Source: Microbacterium oxydans
Lineage (GTDB): Bacteria; Actinomycetota; Actinomycetes; Actinomycetales; Microbacteriaceae
Direction: 5' to 3'
DNA length: 64,000 nucleotides
NCBI RefSeq assembly: GCF_900095745.1
Contig: NZ_FMIR01000009.1
Location: forward strand, 62,001 to 126,000
Positions within the stretch are counted from its first letter, which is position 1; every line of letters begins with the position of its first letter. Below the pieces are notes generated by a model. It had not been told where the DNA came from and searched no databases. It saw nothing but the letters and a program-made list of their open reading frames with translations. Position numbers and translations under genes: made by a program. Shown in pieces: positions 8,032 to 15,889 of the stretch.

Positions 8032-8682
8032 TCAGCCGTTGACGGCCTTCTCGATCGCCTGCTCGAGGTCGTCCCACTTCTGCAGCTCGAGCTGTTCCCC
8101 GTCGACGAAGAACGTCGGGGTGCTGCTCACTTCGAGCTTCTCGCCGTCGCTCTTGTCGGCCTGCACGCGTTCCGCGGTGGCGGGATCGGCGATCGCGGCG
8201 TCGTACGCGGCCAGGTCGAGGCCGAGGTCTTCGGCGAACGCGCGGAACACCTCGGGGGTCTCCTCCGCCTGCCCGCCCCACTGCGCCTGGGTGTCGAACA
8301 GCCGGTGGTACATGTCCTCGAACCGGTCCTGCTGCGCCGCGGCCTCGGCGGCGAGGGCGGCCTGGGTGGAGTTGATGTGCCCCGGCAGGGGGAAGTAGCG
8401 GACGACGTAGGTGATCTCGCCGTCGTACTTCTCGCGGAGCTCTTCGACGATCGGGTAGAACGCCCCGCACGCCTCGCACTCGAAGTCGAGGAACTCGACC
8501 ACGGTCACGGCCCCGTCGCCGCCGTCGCCGAGCACATGGGAGTCGGTGCGGACGGTCTGCCGCTGTTCGCCTTCGGGCGGCGCGCTCGCCGCTTTCTGGT
8601 TGAGGGCGATCACGAGGCCGACGATCAGCAGCACGATGGCGACGGCGATGGCGATCAGGGTCGCTTTGACAGAGTTCTTCAT
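8032..8682 (-). CDS. Membrane-anchored DsbA-like thioredoxin protein
   Basis: This 216-residue protein has one N-terminal TM anchor (about 7-27) and an extracytoplasmic thioredoxin fold with the redox motif C69-E-A-C72 and a cis-proline loop (SSTPTFFVDG). Such proteins oxidise or shuffle disulfides in exported proteins, with a vitamin K epoxide reductase or DsbB-type partner. The start at 8682 has the purine-rich TGGAGA a few bases upstream. It lies about 70 bp downstream of a small membrane protein on the same strand, probably in one transcript. Confidence 0.88.
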   Translation of the reverse strand: MKNSVKATLIAIAVAIVLLIVGLVIALNQKAASAPPEGEQRQTVRTDSHVLGDGGDGAVTVVEFLDFECEACGAFYPIVEELREKYDGEITYVVRYFPLPGHINSTQAALAAEAAAQQDRFEDMYHRLFDTQAQWGGQAEETPEVFRAFAEDLGLDLAAYDAAIADPATAERVQADKSDGEKLEVSSTPTFFVDGEQLELQKWDDLEQAIEKAVNG

Positions 8683-8752
8683 GGGGTCTCCAGACACACG
8701 GGTACGACGGGGAAGGATGCCGCGCGAGGCGGCTCGATGCACGCGTCGGAGT

Positions 8753-9181
8753 TCAGGTGCGGGAGATCGAGAGCTGGGTGAGGGAGAGCGCGGGGACGAC
8801 GAGGCGCGGGCCGGCACGGCTCGGCGACGTCAGGCGGGGAATGCGGGCGCCGAGAGGTCGCGCGCCCCGACCGCGAAGCCGGAGGAACAGCAGCACCAGG
8901 GCGATGCCGCACAGCACGGCGAGCACGCAGACGCCGATGTCGGAGGAGAGCACATCGACCGCCGTCGCGCTGTCGGTGCCTCGGTCGGGGGCCACGGTGT
9001 CAACCGGCGACGAGACGCCGGACGCCAGGCAGAGGGTGGCGTGCACATCGGCCGGGCCGTGGGAGCTGGACCAGGCGCCGATCACGAGCAGGAGCGCGAG
9101 GCCGACGGCCGTGACCGCGCGGGCGATCAGCGTCCGATCAGCCCGCACTCGCAGCATCCGATCCGGCGATGAGGGCAGCAT
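8753..9181 (-). CDS. Small membrane protein, possibly DUF6153-like
   Basis: This 142-residue protein has two hydrophobic helices: about 20-38, and about 82-101 (IGVCVLAVLCGIALVLLF). Between them lies an extracytoplasmic loop with single cysteines. The C-terminal end, PALSLTQLSISRT, resembles the LPxLSxLQLLRx ending of actinobacterial DUF6153 proteins, a tentative match. TAGACT lies nine bases before the ATG. A start at the ATG of residue 9 (9157) is possible. It precedes the DsbA-like gene, which hints at a disulfide-related role. Confidence 0.6.
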   Translation of the reverse strand: MLPSSPDRMLRVRADRTLIARAVTAVGLALLLVIGAWSSSHGPADVHATLCLASGVSSPVDTVAPDRGTDSATAVDVLSSDIGVCVLAVLCGIALVLLFLRLRGRGARPLGARIPRLTSPSRAGPRLVVPALSLTQLSISRT

Positions 9182-9243
9182 TTCCCGCGCAGTCTAGCAA
9201 CCGCGCCTCTGTCTCTCCGGGGCCGGGCCGGCGCTGACACGCC

Positions 9244-9249
9244 TACACT
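9244..9249 (+). promoter_or_regulatory. -10 box of leaderless PLDc_N gene
   Basis: TACACT ends six bases before the GTG at 9256. The intervening GGAGGG touches the start codon, too close for a working Shine-Dalgarno, so leaderless translation is likely. Confidence 0.55.
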
Positions 9250-9255
9250 GGAGGG

Positions 9256-9606
9256 GTGGCGAGACTACTGATCGTCGGCGGCTTCCTCGCCGCCGTGTTC
9301 TGGGTGTACAGCATCGTCGATTGCGCAGTGCAGCCGGCGACGCGTCACCGGGGTGTGTCCAAAGCCGCCTGGATCGCGATCGTGGTGCTCCTGCCCGTGA
9401 TCGGTGGAATCCTGTGGTTCGTGATCGGCCGGCGCCGTGCGAACGATTCCGGTACTCGCCCCGTCATCGCGCCGGACGACGATCCTGCGTTCCTGCGCAG
9501 CATCAGCAAGACCGAGCAGGATGCGCGCATCCGCCGCCTCGAAGAGGAGCTCGCCCGTCTGGACGAGGAGACCGACGAGCCTCCCGCCTCGGACCCGCGC
9601 CCGTGA
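9256..9606 (+). CDS. PLDc_N-type two-TM membrane protein
   Basis: This 116-residue protein has two TM segments (about 4-22 and 37-57). The pattern SIVDCAVQPATRHRGVSKAAWI and the glycine- and tryptophan-containing second helix are typical of the phospholipase D nuclease N-terminal (PLDc_N) family. The charged, coiled-coil-prone tail (about 58-116) is cytoplasmic. The function is unknown. Its TGA overlaps the GTG of menD (GTGA), so the two are translationally coupled. Confidence 0.8.
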   Translation: MARLLIVGGFLAAVFWVYSIVDCAVQPATRHRGVSKAAWIAIVVLLPVIGGILWFVIGRRRANDSGTRPVIAPDDDPAFLRSISKTEQDARIRRLEEELARLDEETDEPPASDPRP

Positions 9607-11270
9607 CGTCGTCGCCGGCGATGGAGGCGGCGTCCTCCCTGATCGCCGACCTCGTCTCGAACGGCGTGCGTGACATCGTGCTGTCGCCGGGCTCGCGCTC
9701 GCAGGCGCTCGCGCTCGCCGCGGTGCGCTTCGCCGATGATGGGCACGTGCGGGTGCACGTACGCATCGACGAACGCGTCGCCGGGTTCACCGCGCTCGGG
9801 ATCGCCCGCGAGACGGGTGTGCCCGCGGCCGTGATCTGCACCTCGGGCACGGCCGTCGCCAACCTGCTCCCCGCGGTGCTCGAGGCGTTCCACTCCGGTG
9901 TGCCGCTGCTGCTGCTCACCGCCGATCGTCCGCCGGAACTCCGCGGCGTCGGCGCCAACCAGGCGACGCTCCAAGAAGGTCTCTTCCACCCGTGGGTGCG
10001 CGACCAGGTCGATGCGCCGGTGCCGGGAGACGGCGACTGGGCCGGGCTCGCCGAGCGCGCCGTCGCGACCGCGATGGGCGCGCGCGAGGTCGATGGTGCG
10101 CTGCCCGGCGTGGCAGGACCCGTGCACCTCAACCTTCCCGCGAGGGAGCCGCTCTCGGGGGCACTCTCCGCGCTCTCGGTGGTCCCCGGCGAAGCACCTC
10201 GTCCGCTCGCACAAGAACCGTTCGAGCTCGACCGCGGCCCGCGCACCGTCGTGATCGCCGGGGCCGATGCGGGAGCGGATGCCGAGGAGGTCGCCTACGC
10301 GGGCGGCTGGCCGCTGATCGCGGAGATCGTCAGCGGCGCCCGGTTCGGGCGACAGCTCGTGCACGGGTACCGCCGACTGCTGGCGCGCGAAGAGCTCGGC
10401 GGCCGGATCGAACGCGTCGTCGTCCTCGGCCACCCGACGCTCAGCCGTGAAGCGGCAGCTGTCCTTTCGCGCGCGGATGTCGAGGTGGTCGCGGTGCGCC
10501 GGGGTGGGGAGGAGCTGAACCTCAACCACCGCACCCGTGCCGTCGGCGCCGTATCCGTCGCCCCCGGCCCCGCCGATCGCGCCTGGCTCGGCGACTGGCT
10601 CCAGGCCTCGGCCGCCGAGGTCGTCGACCTGAGCGAGGACGCCCCCGACCCCGACGGGCTGGCCTCCACGGACTTCGCCGCCCGCAGAGAAGCCGTCAAG
10701 GCCGAGCTCGACGCCGTCCGCCGCCCGCTCGACCGTGCACTCCTGGTCGATGCCGTGTGGCGGGCCACCTGGCCGCACGACCGGCTGGTGTTCGGCTCTT
10801 CGCGGCTGGTGCGCGTCGCCGATCAGGTGCTCGGAGGCAAGAAGGTGCCCGTGCACGCCAACCGCGGACTCGCCGGGATCGACGGCACCATCGCGACCGC
10901 GACCGGCATCGCACTCGCCAGCCAGGCGGCCGGAGCCCCCGGTGTGACGAGGGTGCTGCTGGGCGACCTCGCCTTCCTGCACGACGTCGGCGCGCTGCTG
11001 CTGCCCCCGGACGAGACCGAACCGCGGCTCCAGGTGATCGTCGGCAACGACGGCGGCGGCACCATCTTCGACTCCCTGGAGGTGGCAGGGTCTGCACGTT
11101 CTGCCGACCTCGATCGCGCTTTCTACACTCCGCACACCGTGCGCCTGGAGCACCTCGCGCTGGCCTACGGCTGGGAGTACCAGCGGGTCACGACCCGCAC
11201 GGCGCTCGATCAGGCACTGACCTCCCCGCGTGGCGGCCGTCAGATCATCGAGGTGCCGCTGCCGCGTTGA
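9603..11270 (+). CDS. menD: 2-succinyl-5-enolpyruvyl-6-hydroxy-3-cyclohexene-1-carboxylate synthase (MenD)
   Basis: This 555-residue ThDP enzyme joins 2-oxoglutarate to isochorismate in menaquinone synthesis. It shows the family N-terminus RDIVLSPGSRSQALALA, the ThDP-activating glutamate region (RIDERVAGFTALG), CTSGTAVANLLPAV, and a C-terminal ThDP/Mg2+ region (LLGDLAFLHDVGALL, VGNDGGGTIF). The GTG at 9603 overlaps the upstream stop and gives the usual N-terminal length; the track's longer frame begins inside the previous gene. menF lies about 0.9 kb away on the other strand, with menG beyond it. Confidence 0.95.
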   Translation: MTSSPAMEAASSLIADLVSNGVRDIVLSPGSRSQALALAAVRFADDGHVRVHVRIDERVAGFTALGIARETGVPAAVICTSGTAVANLLPAVLEAFHSGVPLLLLTADRPPELRGVGANQATLQEGLFHPWVRDQVDAPVPGDGDWAGLAERAVATAMGAREVDGALPGVAGPVHLNLPAREPLSGALSALSVVPGEAPRPLAQEPFELDRGPRTVVIAGADAGADAEEVAYAGGWPLIAEIVSGARFGRQLVHGYRRLLAREELGGRIERVVVLGHPTLSREAAAVLSRADVEVVAVRRGGEELNLNHRTRAVGAVSVAPGPADRAWLGDWLQASAAEVVDLSEDAPDPDGLASTDFAARREAVKAELDAVRRPLDRALLVDAVWRATWPHDRLVFGSSRLVRVADQVLGGKKVPVHANRGLAGIDGTIATATGIALASQAAGAPGVTRVLLGDLAFLHDVGALLLPPDETEPRLQVIVGNDGGGTIFDSLEVAGSARSADLDRAFYTPHTVRLEHLALAYGWEYQRVTTRTALDQALTSPRGGRQIIEVPLPR

Positions 11271-11274
11271 CTGG

Positions 11275-11280
11275 CAGGAT
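11275..11280 (+). promoter_or_regulatory. -10-like box of PPK2 gene
   Basis: CAGGAT ends six bases before the ATG at 11287, just after the menD stop. It differs by one base from the TAGGAT form seen at yajQ, so the PPK2 gene may have its own leaderless transcript. Confidence 0.4.
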
Positions 11281-11286
11281 GTGCGT

Positions 11287-12129
11287 ATGGACGCGCACAG
11301 CTGGACGCAGACACTGCGAGTGGACGAGGGATTCCGCCTCGCCGATCTCGACCCCGACTCCAAGCCCGGATACGTCGGCGGCAAGTCGCACGGCGCCCGC
11401 GATCTCGCGGCAGGGCTCGAGAAGCTGAACGATCTGCAGGAGCGGCTGTTCGCCGAGAGCAGGGTCGGGGTGGCGAAGGATGCCGTGCTGCTGGTGCTGC
11501 AGGCGATGGACTCGGCCGGCAAAGGCGGGATCGTGCGGCACGTGGTCGGCGGTGTCGATCCGCAGGGCGTCGCGCTCGCCGCGTTCAAGGCGCCGACGCC
11601 TGAGGAGCGCAGTCACGACTTCCTGTGGCGCATCGAGAAGCGCCTGCCGGAGCCGGGCTTCATCGGGGTCTTCGACCGCTCCCACTATGAAGACGTCCTG
11701 ATCGGCAAGGTGCGTGAGCTGGCGGACGCACCGGAGATCGAGCGCCGTTACGACGCCATCAACGAGTTCGAGGCCCGTGTCGCGGCATCCGGCACCCGCA
11801 TCATCAAGGTCATGCTGCACATCTCGCCGGACGAGCAGAAGGAGCGGCTCATGGAGCGGCTCGAACGCCCCGACAAGTACTGGAAGTACAACCCCGGCGA
11901 TGTGGACGAGCGGATGCTGTGGCCGCAGTACATGCAGGCGTACCAGACCGTGTTCGACCGCACCTCCACCGAGGCGGCCCCGTGGCACGTGATCCCGGCG
12001 AACGCCAAGTGGTATGCCCGTCTCGCGGTGCAGGAGCTGCTGCTCGCGGCTCTCGAGGACATCGACCCGCAGTGGCCGGTCGCCGACTTCGACGTCGAGG
12101 CCGAGAAGAAGCGTCTCGCCGCGAGCTGA
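11287..12129 (+). CDS. Polyphosphate kinase 2 family protein (PPK2)
   Basis: This 280-residue single-domain PPK2 has Walker A QAMDSAGKGG (72-81), the Walker B/catalytic segment VFDRSHYED (128-136), and the lid-region pattern RRYDAINEFE. PPK2 enzymes use polyphosphate to phosphorylate ADP, GDP or AMP; the length and motifs fit a one-domain class I or III enzyme, and the acceptor is uncertain. It follows menD closely but is functionally unrelated to menaquinone synthesis. It is convergent with menF. Confidence 0.9.
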   Translation: MDAHSWTQTLRVDEGFRLADLDPDSKPGYVGGKSHGARDLAAGLEKLNDLQERLFAESRVGVAKDAVLLVLQAMDSAGKGGIVRHVVGGVDPQGVALAAFKAPTPEERSHDFLWRIEKRLPEPGFIGVFDRSHYEDVLIGKVRELADAPEIERRYDAINEFEARVAASGTRIIKVMLHISPDEQKERLMERLERPDKYWKYNPGDVDERMLWPQYMQAYQTVFDRTSTEAAPWHVIPANAKWYARLAVQELLLAALEDIDPQWPVADFDVEAEKKRLAAS

Positions 12130-12135
12130 GCGCGC

Positions 12136-13389
12136 TCAGGCCAGCGCGTCGACCAGCGGCCGGAACTTCACGCGTGTCTCGAGCAGTTCGCTCTCGGGAT
12201 CGGAACCCGCGACGATCCCGGCGCCGGCGTATGCGGTGACCCCGATCTCGCCCGAGCCGGCCGTGAACTGCGCGCAGCGCAGCGCGATCGCCCACTCGCC
12301 GTTGCCCGCGGCGTCCACCCAGCCGACCGGCCCGGCGTAGCGTCCGCGGTCGAAGGGCTCGAGATCGCGGATGGCGGCGATGGCTGCGGGGGTCGGCGTG
12401 CCGGCGACGGCGGCGGTCGGATGCAGCACCTGCACCAGGTCGAGAGCCGATTCGCCGTCGGCGAGTTCGCCCTCGACGTCTGTCGCGAGATGGAAGAGGT
12501 TCGGGAGCTTCAGCAGGAACGGCTGCTCGCTCGCGGCCAGTGCCCTCGTGTGCGTCCGCAGCGAGGCGAGGACGCTCTGCACGGCGTACTGGTGCTCGTC
12601 GAGATCCTTGGTGCTCGAGGCGAGGTGGGAGGATGCTGCGGTGTCGGCATCCGCATCCGCGCCTCGGCCGATGGTGCCGGCGAGCACACGAGCGGTGACC
12701 GTGCCGTCGTGCACCGTGACCAGGGTCTCCGGGCTCGCGCCGATCAGCCCGTCCACGGCGAAGGCCCACGTGTCGGGGTAGCCGGTCGACAGGGCGCGCA
12801 CGAGGCGGCGCAGGTCCGACCCCGCAGGGATGGTGCCGGTGAGGTCGCGCGCCAGCACGACCTTGCTCAGCTCGCCGTCGGCGATGCGGGTCAGAGCCCG
12901 GCGCACCGAGTCCTGGTAGCCCTGCGGACTCTGGGCTCCCGGTCCGACCGTGCCGGCCCAGTGCGGACCGTACGGCTGCGTGGCGAAGACCTCGTCGGCG
13001 GCGGGCGACGCGGCGATCCGGATGCGGGTCTCCCAGAAGCGATCGCCGTGACGCCCGAGCACCTGACTCGGGACGACGAGCACACTGTCGGCCGCGGATT
13101 CCTCGTCGAATGCGAACGCGCCGAACGCCACCAGCCCGCTGCCGGGCAGCCCCACGGGGTCGGAGATCTCGGCCTGAGCGGTCATGTCGCGCCACAGGGC
13201 CGCGACGACGGCGGTGCGTGATTCGCCGGTGGATGCCGGAGGGCGGAGCTCGGCGAGCGGCTCTCCGACCGCGACGATGCCGTCTCCGCGCCGCAGCCAG
13301 GCGAGCGGGCGAGCGGGATCCGCGTAGGCGAGGAGGTCTTCGACCGGGTCGATCTCTCGGGTCTCCACGACCAGGTGGGTGGTGTGCAC
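12136..13389 (-). CDS. menF: Isochorismate synthase (MenF/EntC type)
   Basis: This 417-residue chorismate-utilising enzyme shows ELSKVVLARDL, IGASPETLVTV, and the C-terminal Mg2+/chorismate segment (ELLETRVKFRPL) with FDRGRYAGPVGWVD before it. It converts chorismate to isochorismate, feeding MenD next door. The first 100 residues are the variable family domain. The GTG start at 13389 lies six bases after TAGGCT (complement). It is divergent from the DUF402 gene, with both -10 boxes in a 56-bp gap. Confidence 0.92.
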   Translation of the reverse strand: MHTTHLVVETREIDPVEDLLAYADPARPLAWLRRGDGIVAVGEPLAELRPPASTGESRTAVVAALWRDMTAQAEISDPVGLPGSGLVAFGAFAFDEESAADSVLVVPSQVLGRHGDRFWETRIRIAASPAADEVFATQPYGPHWAGTVGPGAQSPQGYQDSVRRALTRIADGELSKVVLARDLTGTIPAGSDLRRLVRALSTGYPDTWAFAVDGLIGASPETLVTVHDGTVTARVLAGTIGRGADADADTAASSHLASSTKDLDEHQYAVQSVLASLRTHTRALAASEQPFLLKLPNLFHLATDVEGELADGESALDLVQVLHPTAAVAGTPTPAAIAAIRDLEPFDRGRYAGPVGWVDAAGNGEWAIALRCAQFTAGSGEIGVTAYAGAGIVAGSDPESELLETRVKFRPLVDALA

Positions 13390-13395
13390 GCATCC

Positions 13396-13439
13396 AGCCT
13401 ATGCCGCACAGGAGCCACGGATTCGCGCCGTCGTAGGGT
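13396..13439. promoter_or_regulatory. Divergent -10 boxes for menF and the DUF402 gene
   Basis: TAGGCT (complement, 13396-13401) is six bases from the menF GTG. TAGGGT (13434-13439) is six bases from the DUF402 ATG at 13446. Both genes are therefore probably leaderless, from back-to-back promoters. Confidence 0.55.
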
Positions 13440-13445
13440 GAACGG

Positions 13446-14009
13446 ATGAGCGATGCACGCCCCGCACCCGGCACCGAGATGGTCTTCCAGTGGCGCAAGT
13501 GGGACGGGTCGCCGCACTGGCGGCACGAGTGCGTGTATCTCGGCGCCGACGAGTGGGGCGACTGGATCGGGCAGCCGGTGGGCTGGCACAGCTTCCGGCC
13601 CGGGGCCGAGTTCCACGCGGGCGGTCCCAACGTCACTCTCGTCCCGGCGAGCGGTGACCACGCTGTGACGGTGAACCGGCGCCACCGCCGCGGCATGCGC
13701 ATCTACATCGACCTGGGCTGGGACATCCACTGGTCCGACGACCCGCTCCTCGCGACCGGCATCGACATGGACCTCGATGTCGTTCGCGTGGCCGGGGCTC
13801 GGGGCACCTGGGTCGACGACCGCGACGAGTGGGCTGAGCACAGCGCCCGCTACGGGTATCCCGCCGACGTCATGGCGCACCTCGAGGCGCTCGCCCTCGA
13901 CCTCGAGGAGCGGGTGCGCGCGCAGGTCGCACCGTTCGACGATGCCACCGCCGATCCGTGGCTCGACCGCCTCGAGGCCCTGGGCCTCGCGCCTAGACTG
14001 AACGCGTGA
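13446..14009 (+). CDS. DUF402 domain protein
   Basis: This 187-residue protein has the DUF402/FomD-like pattern: an N-terminal beta barrel-like part (about 10-70), then MRIYIDLGWDIHW and GIDMDLDVVR, where the aspartates are likely metal ligands, and a helical C-terminus. Family members include nucleoside di-/triphosphate hydrolases such as Ntdp. The exact substrate is not known. Its stop overlaps the menG GTG (GTGA). Confidence 0.8.
   Translation: MSDARPAPGTEMVFQWRKWDGSPHWRHECVYLGADEWGDWIGQPVGWHSFRPGAEFHAGGPNVTLVPASGDHAVTVNRRHRRGMRIYIDLGWDIHWSDDPLLATGIDMDLDVVRVAGARGTWVDDRDEWAEHSARYGYPADVMAHLEALALDLEERVRAQVAPFDDATADPWLDRLEALGLAPRLNA
13994..13999 (+). promoter_or_regulatory. -10 box of menG
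   Basis: TAGACT ends six bases before the menG GTG (14006), inside the end of the DUF402 gene. menG can thus be both coupled to DUF402 and separately transcribed as a leaderless message. Confidence 0.5.
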
Positions 14010-14725
14010 CTTCGAACGAGAAGAACCGCGCCGATCTCGGCAAGGACCCCGCCCGCGTCAGCGGCATGTTCGACCAGGTCGCCGCCGGGTACGACCGCAC
14101 CAACACGGCCATGACCTTCGGCAACGACGTGCTGTGGCGCGCGGCGACCACCCGTGCGGTCGCCCCGAAGCCGGGGGAGCGGATCCTCGACCTCGGGGCA
14201 GGTACCGCCTCGTCGTCGGCGTCGCTCGCCCGCAGCGGTGCTGACGTCGTCGCGGCCGACTTCTCACCCGGGATGCTGGCCGAGGGTGAACGTCGCCACG
14301 GTGCGATGCGCAACCTCTCGTTCGTGCAGGCGGATGCCACGGCGCTGCCGTTCGCCGATGCCGAGTTCGACGCGGTCACGATGTCGTATGCACTGCGCAA
14401 CGTCAACGACCCGAAGAAGGCGCTGAGTGAGCTGTACCGGGTGACCAAGCCGGGCGGCCGGCTCGTGATCAACGAATTCTCCACGCCTCCGGGCGCGCTG
14501 TTCCGCGGTGCGTACCGCTTCTACAACGCGCAGGTGCTGCCCCGCGTCGCCCGGGTGGCGGGCACCAACGGCGACGCGTACGACTACCTCAACGAGTCGA
14601 TCCGCGAGTGGCCCGACCAGCAGAAGTTGTCGGCCTGGATCCGCGAGGCGGGCTGGAGCGACGTGGCCTACCGCAACCTCACGTTCGGCATCGTCGCCCT
14701 GCACCGAGCGCGCAAGCCCGCGTGA
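14006..14725 (+). CDS. menG: Demethylmenaquinone methyltransferase (MenG/UbiE)
   Basis: This 239-residue class I SAM methyltransferase performs the last step of menaquinone synthesis. It shows the UbiE N-terminus (VSGMFDQVAAGYDRTN), SAM motif I ILDLGAGTASSS, motif II-like DAVTMSYALRNVND, and the post-I signature KPGGRLVINEFS. It is placed between menF/menD and the polyprenyl synthase that makes its substrate's side chain. The GTG start overlaps the upstream stop. Confidence 0.95.
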   Translation: MTSNEKNRADLGKDPARVSGMFDQVAAGYDRTNTAMTFGNDVLWRAATTRAVAPKPGERILDLGAGTASSSASLARSGADVVAADFSPGMLAEGERRHGAMRNLSFVQADATALPFADAEFDAVTMSYALRNVNDPKKALSELYRVTKPGGRLVINEFSTPPGALFRGAYRFYNAQVLPRVARVAGTNGDAYDYLNESIREWPDQQKLSAWIREAGWSDVAYRNLTFGIVALHRARKPA

Positions 14726-14760
14726 GCGCCGCGCACGCAACTGCGGCATCCCGGCGCAGG

Positions 14761-14766
14761 TAGGCT
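14761..14766 (+). promoter_or_regulatory. -10 box of polyprenyl synthase gene
   Basis: TAGGCT ends six bases before the GTG at 14773 and lies in the menG-synthase gap. No Shine-Dalgarno is present. Confidence 0.5.
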
Positions 14767-14772
14767 GGGACC

Positions 14773-15834
14773 GTGACTTCGAGCCCCATCGCCCCGGGTT
14801 CGCGGCTGGCGAGCCGTCTGGGGTTCAGCGACCGCGTCTTCATCGGCCCTGCCGCACGCAAGGTCGCCCGCGCGATCGAAGACGGCCTCGAGCTCGTCGA
14901 GACCGGCCTCGCGCAAGACGTCCGTGTCGCCGACCCACTGGCCGACGCTGCCAGCCGCTACCTGTACGAGGCGGGCGGCAAGCGCATCCGTCCCGTGCTC
15001 ACGCTCCTCGCCGCCCAGCTCGGCGACGGCAACACCTCCGAGGTGATCGATGTCGCCAAGGCGCTCGAGATCACCCACCTGGGCTCGCTCTATCACGACG
15101 ACGTCATGGACGGCGCCGACCGCCGTCGTGGCGTGCCGGCGGCGCATGCCGTGTGGGGCAACAACATCGCCATCCTCACGGGCGACATCCTCTTCTCCCG
15201 CGCCAGCCAGCTGATGTCCCGGCTCGGCGAACGCGCCATCCGGCTCCAGGCCGACACGTTCGAGCGCCTGGTCCTCGGCCAGATGCACGAGACCCTCGGG
15301 CCGCAGCAGAATGACGACCCGATCGCGTTCTACATCCAGGTGCTCGCCGACAAGACCGGTTCGCTCATCGCCGCCGCCACGCAGGGCGGTGTGATCTTCT
15401 CCAACGCGCCGAGCGAGTACGAGGAGCCGCTGCGGGTGTACGGCGAGAAGATCGGCGTCGCGTTCCAGCTGCTCGACGATGTGATCGACCTGTCGGCCAA
15501 GCCCGAAGAGACCGGCAAGGTGCCGGGCACCGATCTCCGCGCCGGCGTCCCGACCATGCCGTACCTGCTGTTGAAGGCCGAGCCCGATGACGCCGCCGTC
15601 GACCTCGCCGCGCGCATCGACGACGGTGTGGCCCTCATCGCCGATGGGGCAGACCCCTCGATCCTCGACGGCCCGCTCGACGAGCTGCGCGATCACCTGG
15701 TGACGCAGAAGACCCTCGAACTCGCGCATGCGTGGACGAGGGATGCCGTCGATGCGCTCGCACCGCTGCCGCGCGGCACCGTGCGCGAGGCGCTGACCCG
15801 ATTCGCAGAGACCCTCGCCGAACGCTCCAGCTGA
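14773..15834 (+). CDS. Long-chain polyprenyl diphosphate synthase
   Basis: This 353-residue trans-isoprenyl diphosphate synthase has a first aspartate-rich motif DDVMD (109-113) in LYHDDVMDGADRRRG and a second, DDVID (about 235-239), both binding Mg2+-diphosphate. It also has the GGKRIRP segment for IPP binding. It probably makes the menaquinone side chain (hepta- to nonaprenyl); chain length is not readable with confidence. It lies directly after menG. Confidence 0.92.
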   Translation: MTSSPIAPGSRLASRLGFSDRVFIGPAARKVARAIEDGLELVETGLAQDVRVADPLADAASRYLYEAGGKRIRPVLTLLAAQLGDGNTSEVIDVAKALEITHLGSLYHDDVMDGADRRRGVPAAHAVWGNNIAILTGDILFSRASQLMSRLGERAIRLQADTFERLVLGQMHETLGPQQNDDPIAFYIQVLADKTGSLIAAATQGGVIFSNAPSEYEEPLRVYGEKIGVAFQLLDDVIDLSAKPEETGKVPGTDLRAGVPTMPYLLLKAEPDDAAVDLAARIDDGVALIADGADPSILDGPLDELRDHLVTQKTLELAHAWTRDAVDALAPLPRGTVREALTRFAETLAERSS

Positions 15835-15889
15835 CTGCTCGCGACCTTCGGGTCGCACGCCGGTTGCGTCGGCATACGAAAGGACCTCC

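Noticed and set aside
9345-11588. 747-codon minus-strand frame over menD
   Set aside because: It is a shadow of menD, with an Arg/Ser/Pro-rich product and no homology blocks.
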